Part shown: piece after piece, positions 1-8,461 of the stretch
How the letters are laid out: each line of letters starts with the position of its first letter
How positions within the stretch are numbered: position 1 is the first letter of the stretch
DNA from: Anaerorhabdus sp036636695
GTDB taxonomy: Bacteria > Bacillota_I > Bacilli_A > Erysipelotrichales > Erysipelotrichaceae
DNA: 64,000 bases
Direction: 5' to 3' (one strand)
NCBI RefSeq assembly: GCF_036636695.1
Contig: NZ_JAVWNW010000012.1
The notes under the pieces: generated by a model
What the model was told of the DNA's origin: nothing
What the model saw: the letters and a program-made list of their open reading frames with translations, nothing else
Databases searched by the model: none
Position numbers and translations under genes: made by a program

Positions 1-70
1 CATCTTCAAGTTCATCTATCTTGATTACTGGTACTATTCCTATTTTTTTGATTTCATTTATTATTGTCAT
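1..70 (-). CDS. eda: KDPG/KHG aldolase, N-terminal fragment (cut by window edge)
   Basis: Only the first 23 codons are visible, from an ATG at position 70 running off the left edge. The peptide starts MTIINEIKKIGIVPVIKI, which closely resembles the start of 2-keto-3-deoxy-6-phosphogluconate (KDPG) aldolases. That enzyme splits KDPG into pyruvate and glyceraldehyde 3-phosphate and ends the hexuronate route. It lies 9 bp downstream of the dehydrogenase gene and follows uxaB and uxaA, so it is almost certainly the next gene of the same operon. A KDG kinase and uronate isomerase would be expected nearby but are outside the window. The call rests on a short peptide plus strong context. Confidence 0.75.
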   Translation of the reverse strand, partial: MTIINEIKKIGIVPVIKIDELED

Positions 71-79
71 TGTTTTTAC

Positions 80-874
80 CTACTTTGGTTGTTTTCCTAA
101 ATACGCTAGAATACCGCCATCTACATACAATACATGACCATTCACAAAGTCAGATGCTTCAGAGGCTAAGAATACTGTTGGACCTACTAGATCCTCTGCT
201 TCTCCCCAACGTTCTGCTGGGGTCTTTGATAGAATGAATTGATCAAATGGATGACGACTTCCATCTGCTTGTTTTTCTCTTAAAGGATTTGTCATCGGTG
301 TTGCGATATATCCTGGCCCTATTCCATTACATTGGATATTATATTCACCATATTCTGATGCAATGTTACGTGTTAACATTTTTAATCCTCCTTTTGCAGC
401 AGCATAGGCACTCACAGTTTCTCTACCAAGTTCTGACATCATTGAACAAATATTAATGATTTTCCCACTACGACGTTCCATCATTCCTGGAAGTACTGCT
501 TTAGAAACAATGAATGGTGCTGTTAAATCGACATCAATTACTTTTCTAAAATCTTCACTTGCCATTTCATGCATTGGCACCCTCTTAATAATTCCAGCGT
601 TATTAACTAGAATATCTACTTTGCCAAATTCTTCTTCAATTGAGTGAATCATTTCAAACACTTTTTCTTCGTTTGTTACATCACACACATAACCTTTTGC
701 TTCAATGCCATTCTTTTTATACTCTGCTATTCCTTTATCAACGTTCTCTTGATTGATATCATTAAACACAACTTTTGCACCCGCTTCACCTAATCCTTTT
801 GCTAATGCAAACCCAATACCGCTTGATGCACCTGTTACTAATGCTACTTTACCTTCTAAACTAAACTTATTCAT
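80..874 (-). CDS. SDR-family sugar dehydrogenase (gluconate 5-dehydrogenase / KduD-like)
   Basis: This is a 264-residue classical short-chain dehydrogenase. The NAD(P)-binding TGASSGIG lies near residue 15, NNAG near 90 and the catalytic YAAAK near 157. The C-terminus GGILAYLGKQ is typical of Firmicutes gluconate 5-dehydrogenases (Ga5DH, which interconverts gluconate and 5-ketogluconate). The related KduD reduces 2,5-diketo-3-deoxygluconate in pectin breakdown. It sits between uxaA (11 bp upstream) and eda (9 bp downstream) in a galacturonate operon, so a KduD-like role on unsaturated uronates or an IdnO-like role are both possible. The family is sure; the substrate is not. Confidence 0.85.
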   Translation of the reverse strand: MNKFSLEGKVALVTGASSGIGFALAKGLGEAGAKVVFNDINQENVDKGIAEYKKNGIEAKGYVCDVTNEEKVFEMIHSIEEEFGKVDILVNNAGIIKRVPMHEMASEDFRKVIDVDLTAPFIVSKAVLPGMMERRSGKIINICSMMSELGRETVSAYAAAKGGLKMLTRNIASEYGEYNIQCNGIGPGYIATPMTNPLREKQADGSRHPFDQFILSKTPAERWGEAEDLVGPTVFLASEASDFVNGHVLYVDGGILAYLGKQPK

Positions 875-885
875 TTTCTCTCCTC

Positions 886-2370
886 CTAAAGGGTTACACC
901 TTTTTTGAATATAGCTATATCACGATAACCATCAGCTTCTGATTTTATTTTTTCACCGTTAGCGACACTGATTACCTTTTTAAATAAATCATTACCACAC
1001 TCACTTAGTGTTTTATCATTCAATGAGATACCTGCATCAAAATCAATCCAGTTATTTTTCTTTTTACTAAGTGGGGTATTACTTGAAATCTTAATTGTTG
1101 GTACAGGACACGCAAAGGGTGTTCCTCTTCCTGTTGTAAATAAAATAATTTGTGCTCCTGCTGCTGCTAGTGCAGTTGATGCGACTAAGTCATTACCTGG
1201 TGATTCCAATAAATTTAATCCACATTGTTTTATTTTATCGCCATACCACAATACATCCACGACAGTTGCTGTTCCTGATTTTTGCGTACATCCAAGTGAT
1301 TTATCTTCAAGTGTTGTTATTCCACCCGCTTTATTGCCGGGTGATGGATTTTCATACACCGGTGAATTATTTTTTACAAAATAATCTTTGAATTCATTGA
1401 TTAATTTGACTAATTTTTTAAATGTTTCTTCATCTTTACAACGATTCATAAGACTTCGTTCTGCACCAAACATTTCAGGGACTTCTGTCAGAATTGTTGA
1501 TCCACCTTGTTTCACTAACAAATCTGAAAATATTCCAACTGTTGGATTTGCGGTTATACCCGATAATCCATCAGAGCCTCCACATTTTAACCCTACAATT
1601 AATTTTGATAATGGTTGTTCAGTTCTTTGAATTTGTTTAGCTTCCTTAACACATTCTTTTAGAATGCATAATCCCGTTTCGATTTCATCTTCGATATTTT
1701 GACAGATCATTGTTCTAATTTTATTCTTATCTTTTTCATCGACAAATTTTAGTACTTCTGCTATTCCACTATTTTCACATCCTAAGCCAACAAGTAATAT
1801 ATATGCTGCATTTGGATGAGATGCAATATCTGCAAGTATCTTCCTTGTATTGTCTTGATCATCACCTACTTGTGAACAACCATATGGATGATTATAGGCA
1901 ACAATCGCATCAATATTATCAGTAAGCAAACTTTGCGCTTTACGTTCTAATTCCTTCACTATTCCATTCACACAACCTACTGTTGGAAGTATCCAAATTT
2001 CATTTCTTACTCCAACTTTTCCACTGCTTCTTAAATAACCATTAAATGTTTTATTTTCTTCATTACCAAGCATAGTTAGAAGCGGATTATAGAAGTACTC
2101 CTCATGTTCATTCAAAACCGTTTTACAATTATGTGTGTGTACCCATTCACCCGTTTTAATTGCTGTAGTAGCTACTCCAATATTTTCTCCATACTTAATA
2201 ATATTTTCGTTTTCATTTATATTTTTACAAGCAATTTTATGTCCTAGTGTTGTATCTTGTAAAATCTGAATGGATTGCGAATCTACCTCAATCACTTCAT
2301 CTTTTTTTACATTATCTACTATTACTATCACATTATCACTAGCGTTTATTTTAATGAATTTTTTATTCAT
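886..2370 (-). CDS. uxaA: Altronate dehydratase
   Basis: The 494-residue product has the UxaA layout: a small N-terminal SAF-like domain (about residues 1-90, containing KTGEWVHTHNC) joined to the large UxaA/GarD domain with conserved VGLGCE and KCGGSDG motifs. It dehydrates D-altronate to 2-keto-3-deoxygluconate in D-galacturonate catabolism. The length matches E. coli UxaA. The start ATG overlaps the end of uxaB by 8 bp, indicating translational coupling, and the SDR gene follows at once. The order uxaB-uxaA-dehydrogenase-eda makes this the galacturonate branch. Confidence 0.95.
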   Translation of the reverse strand: MNKKFIKINASDNVIVIVDNVKKDEVIEVDSQSIQILQDTTLGHKIACKNINENENIIKYGENIGVATTAIKTGEWVHTHNCKTVLNEHEEYFYNPLLTMLGNEENKTFNGYLRSSGKVGVRNEIWILPTVGCVNGIVKELERKAQSLLTDNIDAIVAYNHPYGCSQVGDDQDNTRKILADIASHPNAAYILLVGLGCENSGIAEVLKFVDEKDKNKIRTMICQNIEDEIETGLCILKECVKEAKQIQRTEQPLSKLIVGLKCGGSDGLSGITANPTVGIFSDLLVKQGGSTILTEVPEMFGAERSLMNRCKDEETFKKLVKLINEFKDYFVKNNSPVYENPSPGNKAGGITTLEDKSLGCTQKSGTATVVDVLWYGDKIKQCGLNLLESPGNDLVASTALAAAGAQIILFTTGRGTPFACPVPTIKISSNTPLSKKKNNWIDFDAGISLNDKTLSECGNDLFKKVISVANGEKIKSEADGYRDIAIFKKGVTL

Positions 2371-3844
2371 GAAGTTTATCCTCTTTGATACATTCTGTTA
2401 TACCTTTCAACTTAATATCCGTAACATATTTACTAATTTGATTGATACTTTCATCTTTCAACTCAACATCATCAAATAAGTTTGTCTTGTTGACAAAACA
2501 TTTAACTAACTCCAGACTTTCTGTATCTTTATTCTCATAGAAGAAATCAAGAATATCTTGATCATCTTGGATTTTATATTCGTTTTCATTTCTTATTCCT
2601 ACTAAATATCCCGTTTCTTTTCTTATGCCATGATAGAAGCAAATGAGTGCTGCCAATGAAAAACTTAATCGTTTTGGAATTTCGTGATTCTTTTCAATAT
2701 ATTGTTTTACACTTGGATAACATCTTGCTTTCCATTTTGATACCGAGTTCAAAGAAATCGATAATAACTCGTGACGAATAAAAGGATTTTTAAATCTTCC
2801 TTCCACTTGATTTGCAAAGTCTAGTAAATCTTCTCTTGGCAAATCTAACGTAGGAATTATTTCTTCGTTGATTGTCTTATTCATAAATCCAAAAATAATT
2901 GGATCATTCATTGAATCGAGTACTGTATCATTTCCCGATAAATAACTAGCGAGTGAGAATGATGTATGTGCGCCATTTAATATTCTTACTTTTCTTTGTT
3001 TATATGGTTTGTGGTTATCTGTAAAAATAACACTCATTCCTTTTTTATTTTCTAAAGCTTTATCTAATGGAAATTCTTCATTGATTGGTTTATCACTTTC
3101 AATGACCCATAACGCAAAAGGTTCTGTAGCTACCATCAATTCATCCTGTACACCTTCTTGTTGCCAAATTGTTTCACTTTCATTTCTTGGATAACCTGTA
3201 ACAATTCTATCTACTAAAGTATTGGCAAAGATGCAGGATTCTTTTACCCATTTCTTAAATTCAGGTTTTAGATTCCACTTATCAATCGTCTCATAAACAC
3301 ATTTTTTAAGTTCATCACCATTATTATCAATTAACTCTACAGGCAACATCACTAATCCTTTTGTATAATCATAGCTAAATGTTTCAGCACGTTCGTATAA
3401 GAATTGAGTTAATTTGGCAGGATAACTTTTTGCAGGTTTATCTTCAAACTTATCATTTTCATCACATTTAATTCCAGCTTCAGTTGTATTTGAGACAATA
3501 CATTTTACTGTTTCAATTCTAGCAAGTGAAAGATAACTTGTGTAATCAGCTGTACAATCATAAATTGAGTCAATTGATGTAATCATTCTCTTTTCTATAT
3601 ATTCTTCTTTATCAACTAATCCTCTTAACAAAACAGAATATTGGCATTCCTGTTTTTCAAATAAATCTAGTTTCCCATAAGATATTGGTTTGACAATTGC
3701 AATTGAACCATCAAACATATTTTCTTCATTTGCAATATCAACCATATAATCAACAAATGCACGCAGAAAATTTCCTTCTCCAAATTGTACTATTTTGACG
3801 GGTCTCTTTTTTGCATGTGTATAATTTCTATTCAACAATTCCAC
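2363..3844 (-). CDS. uxaB: Tagaturonate reductase (altronate oxidoreductase)
   Basis: The 493-residue product belongs to the mannitol dehydrogenase/UxaB family. It has an N-terminal NAD-binding region (VKIVQFGEGNFLRAF near residue 17), a TDNHKPYKQRKVRILNGAH-like segment near 275-295, and a C-terminal helical domain. It reduces D-tagaturonate to D-altronate. The start is a GTG at 3844, chosen because AGGAGG lies 8 nt upstream and no ATG fits. It is the first gene of the operon; the -10-like TATAAT near 3870 and a conserved site at 3913-3928 lie upstream. The alternative UxuB (fructuronate reductase) is less likely because uxaA follows. Confidence 0.9.
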   Translation of the reverse strand: MELLNRNYTHAKKRPVKIVQFGEGNFLRAFVDYMVDIANEENMFDGSIAIVKPISYGKLDLFEKQECQYSVLLRGLVDKEEYIEKRMITSIDSIYDCTADYTSYLSLARIETVKCIVSNTTEAGIKCDENDKFEDKPAKSYPAKLTQFLYERAETFSYDYTKGLVMLPVELIDNNGDELKKCVYETIDKWNLKPEFKKWVKESCIFANTLVDRIVTGYPRNESETIWQQEGVQDELMVATEPFALWVIESDKPINEEFPLDKALENKKGMSVIFTDNHKPYKQRKVRILNGAHTSFSLASYLSGNDTVLDSMNDPIIFGFMNKTINEEIIPTLDLPREDLLDFANQVEGRFKNPFIRHELLSISLNSVSKWKARCYPSVKQYIEKNHEIPKRLSFSLAALICFYHGIRKETGYLVGIRNENEYKIQDDQDILDFFYENKDTESLELVKCFVNKTNLFDDVELKDESINQISKYVTDIKLKGITECIKEDKLHE

Positions 3845-3912
3845 AAGTAAATCCTCCTATGATGAAATTATAGAAGTTTACTGCGAATTATGCCTATCTT
3901 CCTAAGTCGTTT

Positions 3913-3928
3913 AAAACCGGTAATTTTA
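3913..3928 (-). promoter_or_regulatory. Recurrent ATTACCG-type site upstream of uxaB
   Basis: On the minus strand the site reads TAAAATTACCGGTTTT, about 70 bp before the uxaB start. Near-copies occur upstream of the fructose-PTS IIB gene, the PRD regulator gene, the rpiB-like gene and the NERD-like gene. The core partly resembles a degenerate CcpA cre box (AAnCG), but the flanking TG and CA are absent. A shared catabolic operator is an inference. Confidence 0.4.
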
Positions 3929-4030
3929 TGTTTATTAATTATCTTTTAAAATTTCGTCTCCCATTCACATTTAATGACTGTATCTAATCTATTTTGTTTA
4001 TCTTTGTATTCTATCTTTAATTAAATAGAG

Positions 4031-4060
4031 AAAAGGAATCAAATTAATCCGATTCCTTTT
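4031..4060. terminator. Bidirectional terminator after the AbiE locus
   Basis: A perfect 10-bp stem, AAAAGGAATC and GATTCCTTTT, with a 10-nt loop is flanked by A- and T-rich ends. It lies 23 bp past the stop of the broken abiEii gene and upstream of the uxaB promoter, insulating the two units. Confidence 0.75.
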
Positions 4061-4082
4061 AAAAAACATTAAAATAACTATA

Positions 4083-4714
4083 TTATTTTTCATTGTATTC
4101 ATAGCCAATTTCTTTAATCATATATAAATCAAAATAATCTCTCATTCTGCCATTAAATTCACCACAACTTAGAATAGTTTCAAACTTTTCAGCAATAATA
4201 TTTTCTATTGAATATGATTTTACATCAATATATTCATCACTAAAGTTTGATTTGATTGAATATTCAATCGCTTCTGGATAAATTAAAGTTCCATTTGAAA
4301 TATCTAATTTTAAGTTGAGATTAACTTTTTCATAATTTGCTTTAAGTATTATTTGATAGCTTGACCTGCCTTCTATTTTAATATTTTCTTTAACTCTTTG
4401 TATTTTGAAATAAATTGGAATACCAATATTTACTTCATTCAATTCATTAATAATAGTAATTATTTCATTCACAGAATAATCAATTGATTTCCATGTTAAA
4501 TCAATGTCTCTTGTTGATCTAGTATCTACCCCTATTATACTGCTCATTATGAATCCACCTTTAAAGACTAAATTGTCTTTATGTTTGGATGCTGATATTT
4601 TTTTGCGAAACACTCTAATAAAAAAACTTGTTACAACTGATGTGGTTCCATACCTAATTGAATTGATTTTACTTTAATATATTCTTTCCATGATTCAGCA
4701 TTTTTAAATTCCAT
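4083..4714 (-). pseudogene. AbiEii-type nucleotidyltransferase toxin, frameshifted and truncated
   Basis: Reading from an ATG at 4714, directly after the antitoxin stop, gives a 27-residue start typical of the family (MEFKNAESWKEYIK) and then a TAA at 4631-4633. The rest continues in another frame from about 4640: FFIRVFRKKISASKHKDN, then VFKGGF and GVDTRSTRDIDL, the nucleotidyltransferase core, and AEKFETIL with MRDYFDLY. It stops about 100 residues short of the usual 280-300. A GTG at 4613 could start a 176-residue piece, but it lacks the N-terminus. The gene therefore has at least one frameshift and a missing C-terminus, so the toxin is probably inactive. A sequencing error could explain the frameshift but not the early end. 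Confidence 0.8.
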
Positions 4715-5305
4715 TTATCTCTCATGAATAACTCGAAAATAAGATTTAAATTTTTTTTCAATCCCCATACTTTTTGCATATTGAATTGCTCTCGATATAT
4801 TCTTTTTTTCACTATCCGCATAAGAGAGAATTGCTTGACTAAAAATTTGGCTTTCAATCCTATTCTCATTTTTAATTACATCACAAATTGATTTATCAAT
4901 ATTATAGACATAGATAGTATTTCCGAAAGGACTTTTCATTTTTTCTATTCCTAATGAATGAATATCTTTCTTTGAATAATAAGCTTTAAATCGTTTATTA
5001 GCTTTTATATTGTAGCCAGTTGGAACTGTTATAGAATATCTTGGAAATGCCACATCCGTAAGTTCATGCAAATATAAAGCCGTTTCATTTGAAAAAATAA
5101 AACAAGGATGTCTTCGTTGTATTTCAAAATAATCTTCAGGGGCTACCCCACTCAAACTATATGATCCTACTCCCCATCTAATTATTAATCCTTTATCAAC
5201 AGCCTGCTTCAGTGTTGAACGTGAAAAACCCTCACTTATAACGTCTTGAGCACTAAAAATCTTCTTCCTATTTACATAGTTTACTAAATCATTAATCTTA
5301 CTCAT
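4715..5305 (-). CDS. AbiEi-family antitoxin (type IV toxin-antitoxin)
   Basis: This 196-residue protein has an N-terminal winged helix (about residues 1-55: INDLVNYVNRKKIFSAQDV, then GFSRSTLKQAVDKGLI) and the AbiEi core with SNETALYLHELTD near residue 93. AbiEi proteins repress their own operon and neutralise the AbiEii nucleotidyltransferase toxin, which can act in phage exclusion. Its stop codon touches the ATG of the toxin gene. The frame is open over its full length, in contrast to the broken toxin. The 236 bp upstream (5306-5541) are AT-rich and hold only a terminator at 5487-5535. Confidence 0.88.
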   Translation of the reverse strand: MSKINDLVNYVNRKKIFSAQDVISEGFSRSTLKQAVDKGLIIRWGVGSYSLSGVAPEDYFEIQRRHPCFIFSNETALYLHELTDVAFPRYSITVPTGYNIKANKRFKAYYSKKDIHSLGIEKMKSPFGNTIYVYNIDKSICDVIKNENRIESQIFSQAILSYADSEKKNISRAIQYAKSMGIEKKFKSYFRVIHER

Positions 5306-5486
5306 AATTACCTCTTTGTATAAACATACTTAAATTATATAAATTTAAGACCATTTATACAACTTTGATAAGAATGTTTATCTTAATCTATGTTTTCTTC
5401 AATTTTCGAGTTATTTCCTCCTCATTTATTAATACGTATTTATAATCATATTCCTAAATGTTCTATTCGTTATCTTCATTAACACC

Positions 5487-5535
5487 TAAAAAAAATGCAC
5501 TCATTAATTAGATAATCAATTAATGAAGTGCATTT
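5487..5535 (-). terminator. Terminator of the fructose-type PTS operon
   Basis: A long hairpin pairs AAATGCAC and CATTAATT with AATTAATG and GTGCATTT around a short loop. On the minus strand it is followed by a run of T. It lies just past the aldolase stop at 5542. Confidence 0.8.
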
Positions 5536-5541
5536 AGTTAA

Positions 5542-6426
5542 TTATTCGTGTCCTACTACTTTAGTTTCACCAAAGAAGTATCTATTATCTGAACCAATAA
5601 CTTTGATATAATCTTTAACAAACTCTTTCATTGCTTTTTCAGCAGTAATACATAATTCTAAATAGTCTGTTTTAGGATTTTCTTCAACTTTTTTAAGCAT
5701 TGCTTCTTGGGCAACATTGAATGCATCTGTACAAACATTTATTTTATTAATTCCGCAAGCAACTGCTTTACGAATATTTTCTTCACCAGATCCTGATCCA
5801 CCATGTAATACTAATGGCATATCTAATGTTTTCTTTAGTAAAGTTAATCTTTCAAAATCTAATGTTGGTACAAATCCTTTTGGATAGTTACCGTGTGCTG
5901 TTCCTACAGCGACCGCTAATGCATCGACGCCAGTTTCTTCTACAAATTTCTTAGCTTGTTGAGGATCTGTATATAAATCACCTTTGTCATTGTCACCTTC
6001 TGCTGCTTGACCAACATGTCCAAGTTCTGCTTCTACACAAATATTATGTGGATGAGCTAACTTAACAATTGTTGATGTTCTTTTAACGTTTTCTTCATAC
6101 GGAAGTGAAGATGCGTCAATCATAACACTTGAGAAACCATTTTGTATGCAGTCAATAATGAAATCTAAATCTTGACCATGGTCATGATTAAGAGCCACTG
6201 GTACTCTTGCTTCCTCAGCAAGTTTTTTAATTAATGGAACCATAACATTAGCATGTGCATGCTTTCTCATTTGTCCCATACCAATATTTACGATAATTGG
6301 AGAACGCATTTCTTCAGCAGCAGTAATTACTGCACGAGCCATTTCCATGTTAATACTATTTACCGCCATTACAGCATAATTGTTTTTATGAGCATCTTGT
6401 AAGATGTCTGTCATTGATACATACAT
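5542..6426 (-). CDS. Class II ketose-bisphosphate aldolase (fructose/tagatose type)
   Basis: The 294-residue product is a class II aldolase. The zinc-site NHDHGQD lies near residue 80, followed by VEAELGHVG near 132 (zinc ligand region), AVAVGTAHGNY near 172 and the phosphate-binding VLHGGSGSG near 205. The family splits fructose- or tagatose-bisphosphate into dihydroxyacetone phosphate and an aldehyde. It is the last gene of the operon, 23 bp after the fructose-family IIC gene, so it probably acts on the imported phosphorylated ketose. No 1- or 6-phosphofructokinase is present in the operon. The exact substrate cannot be read from sequence. Confidence 0.9.
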   Translation of the reverse strand: MYVSMTDILQDAHKNNYAVMAVNSINMEMARAVITAAEEMRSPIIVNIGMGQMRKHAHANVMVPLIKKLAEEARVPVALNHDHGQDLDFIIDCIQNGFSSVMIDASSLPYEENVKRTSTIVKLAHPHNICVEAELGHVGQAAEGDNDKGDLYTDPQQAKKFVEETGVDALAVAVGTAHGNYPKGFVPTLDFERLTLLKKTLDMPLVLHGGSGSGEENIRKAVACGINKINVCTDAFNVAQEAMLKKVEENPKTDYLELCITAEKAMKEFVKDYIKVIGSDNRYFFGETKVVGHE

Positions 6427-6449
6427 ATTTATTCCTCTTTCTATAACGA

Positions 6450-7541
6450 TTAGATATTGATATCTAAGTCTACAATTTCTTCTTCAATTTCAGCGCCTTC
6501 AATTGAAGGTTTTTTAATTAATGAGTAAACAACACCTGTTGCTACTGAACCAACTACTAATGCAACGACTGCCCATAAAGGATTTGTCATCATTGGGAAT
6601 ACGAATACTCCACCATGACCTGCCATTGATTCAACACCCATTGCTACTGCGATACCACCTGCTAATGCAGAACCAAGCATAGATGCTGGAATGAAACGAG
6701 CTGGATCAGCTGCTGCGAATGGAAGAACACCTTCAGTAATGAAGCATAATCCCATAGGGAATGCTGTTTTAGCAGTTTCTTTTTCTACATTAGAGAATTT
6801 TTTAGGAGTGATTAATGTTGAAATAAATACACCTACTGGAGGAGTCATACCACCAATAATCTTAGCTGACATTGGTCCATAGATTCCATCAGCACCTAAA
6901 GCATTAGCTGCCATTGACGCTGTTTTATTAACTGGACCACCCATGTCAAATCCCATACCTGCTCCAATTACTGCACCGATAATAAATTTAGAACCACCAT
7001 TTAAACTCATAATCCATTGTTGTAATGCAGTCATTGCAATTGAGAATGGTGTATTAATTACAACGAAATAGATAACACCACAAACTAATGTTGCGATTAC
7101 TGGAATAATCATAACTGGCATTAAGCCAACCATCCACTTAGGAAGTTTCCATGTTTTCATCCAGTTAATGAAGTAACCAATAACGAATGCCATAACAAGT
7201 CCACCTAAGAAACCTGCTTTACCTGTATTTGCTGCGAAACCAATAATGAAACCTGGAACAATACCTGGACGTTCAGCAATTGAGTATGCAACCCCTGCAG
7301 TCATAACTGCAACTGCAAACCCCATTGCTTGTGATGATAACCAGTTAATTGCCCAGAAGAAATGATCTGGATTTAAAAGATTCAAAGCTGAGAAGATTGT
7401 TGCTCCAGCTTCAGGTCCCATGTTACCGATATCATAGTTATATGCTTTTGCGATAGCTCCTAGTATTCCCCCAACAACTACCATTGGGATCATATAAGAG
7501 ATACCAGTCATCATATGTTTTTTAAGATTCAATTTTTTCAT
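6450..7541 (-). CDS. PTS fructose-family transporter subunit IIC
   Basis: This 363-residue multi-pass membrane protein begins LKKHMMTGISYMIPMVVVGG, a hallmark of fructose-family EIIC. Further family motifs are RPGIVPGFIIG near residue 91, GFDMGGPVNK near 197 and the TPPVGVF region near 232. It carries the sugar across the membrane while IIB phosphorylates it. IIB lies 21 bp upstream and the aldolase 23 bp downstream. The ribosome binding site is AAAAGGGGTAAG, a G-run of the kind that could pair with the C-rich small RNAs of this window. Confidence 0.93.
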   Translation of the reverse strand: MKKLNLKKHMMTGISYMIPMVVVGGILGAIAKAYNYDIGNMGPEAGATIFSALNLLNPDHFFWAINWLSSQAMGFAVAVMTAGVAYSIAERPGIVPGFIIGFAANTGKAGFLGGLVMAFVIGYFINWMKTWKLPKWMVGLMPVMIIPVIATLVCGVIYFVVINTPFSIAMTALQQWIMSLNGGSKFIIGAVIGAGMGFDMGGPVNKTASMAANALGADGIYGPMSAKIIGGMTPPVGVFISTLITPKKFSNVEKETAKTAFPMGLCFITEGVLPFAAADPARFIPASMLGSALAGGIAVAMGVESMAGHGGVFVFPMMTNPLWAVVALVVGSVATGVVYSLIKKPSIEGAEIEEEIVDLDINI

Positions 7542-7562
7542 AATAACTTACCCCTTTTCTTT

Positions 7563-7877
7563 TTATTTGTTTTCTAATTTTTTTTCAATTGTCGCAATTA
7601 AACTTTTTGGATTTTTCATGGCAACATGAATAGGAATATCCACGACTGGCTTTCCTTCAAAACGTTCCATGCCTCCAACAGCAATATCATGTGCAACGAT
7701 AACAACATCTGCTTGACTAATTTCTTCTGGAGTCAATTTGTTTTGTGCTCCAATTGTTCCTTGTGTTTCAATTTTGCATTGGTGTCCCGCCTCAACCGCT
7801 GCATTTTGAATTTTTTCAGCAACAATATACGTATGTGCTATCCCCGCTGTACATGCTGTAATACCTACTATTTTCAT
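7563..7877 (-). CDS. PTS fructose-family subunit IIB
   Basis: This 104-residue cytoplasmic domain protein begins KIVGITACTAGIAHTYIVAE. Cys9 in ACTAGIAHT is the family phosphorylation site, which takes the phosphate from IIA and passes it to the sugar. The length is standard for a stand-alone IIB-fru. It precedes IIC by 21 bp. The 115-bp gap to the upstream IIA gene contains a conserved ATTACCG site and a TATAAT, so IIB-IIC-aldolase may have its own promoter besides read-through from the regulator gene. Confidence 0.95.
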   Translation of the reverse strand: MKIVGITACTAGIAHTYIVAEKIQNAAVEAGHQCKIETQGTIGAQNKLTPEEISQADVVIVAHDIAVGGMERFEGKPVVDIPIHVAMKNPKSLIATIEKKLENK

Positions 7878-7971
7878 TCTTTCACCTCAACTTTCTTTTG
7901 TTTTTGTTAGCTAAGCTTGATAATAAATTAACATGATTCATTTACTTGACTCTAATAACTTCGGGAATTAT

Positions 7972-7986
7972 AAAGCGGTAATTTTT
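7972..7986 (-). promoter_or_regulatory. Recurrent ATTACCG-type site upstream of the IIB-IIC-aldolase genes
   Basis: On the minus strand it reads AAAAATTACCGCTTT and is followed directly by ATAAT, so it abuts a TATAAT -10-like hexamer. It lies about 100 bp before the IIB start. It matches the sites at 3913, 10509, 13711 and 18406 over the core ATTACCG-n-TTT. Confidence 0.45.
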
Positions 7987-7992
7987 AATCAA

Positions 7993-8445
7993 TTAATCGC
8001 AAAGTAGATTTATCAATTCATCTTTTGATGAAACTGATTGTAGTTTTTCAACTCTTGCATCATTTCCTAACTTACCCGCTAATTCAGCTAATAACATCAT
8101 ATGATTTTTAGCAAAATCATTATCATTACTCACACAGAACAAGAAGAATAAATTTACTGGTTCCTCATCATAACTTTCCCATTCAACTTCATGTTTTGTT
8201 CTACCAATTGCGATACCAATTTTATTAACTGCATCACTTTTACCATGAGGAATTGCGATATGATTCCCCATTCCAGTAACACCTTCTGCTTCACGTACAT
8301 AGATATCTTTAATAAATTGATCAATATCTGAAATGTATTTTTCTGCCAATAATTTTTCGCTTAACTCTCTAAGAATTTCATCTTTTGTTGTACCCTTCAA
8401 ATCTAAATCAATAATATTTTCATTAAGTATTTCTTTAAGTGCCAT
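7993..8445 (-). CDS. PTS fructose/mannitol-type subunit IIA
   Basis: This 150-residue IIA domain protein has the phosphorylated histidine in HIAIPHGKSDAV near residue 70, preceded by REAEGVTGMGN, the standard signature. It accepts phosphate from HPr and passes it to the IIB encoded 115 bp downstream. It begins 16 bp after the PRD regulator gene, whose C-terminus carries a related IIA-like domain, so the two are co-transcribed. Confidence 0.95.
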   Translation of the reverse strand: MALKEILNENIIDLDLKGTTKDEILRELSEKLLAEKYISDIDQFIKDIYVREAEGVTGMGNHIAIPHGKSDAVNKIGIAIGRTKHEVEWESYDEEPVNLFFLFCVSNDNDFAKNHMMLLAELAGKLGNDARVEKLQSVSSKDELINLLCD

Positions 8446-8461
8446 ATATTTTCTCCTCTAT

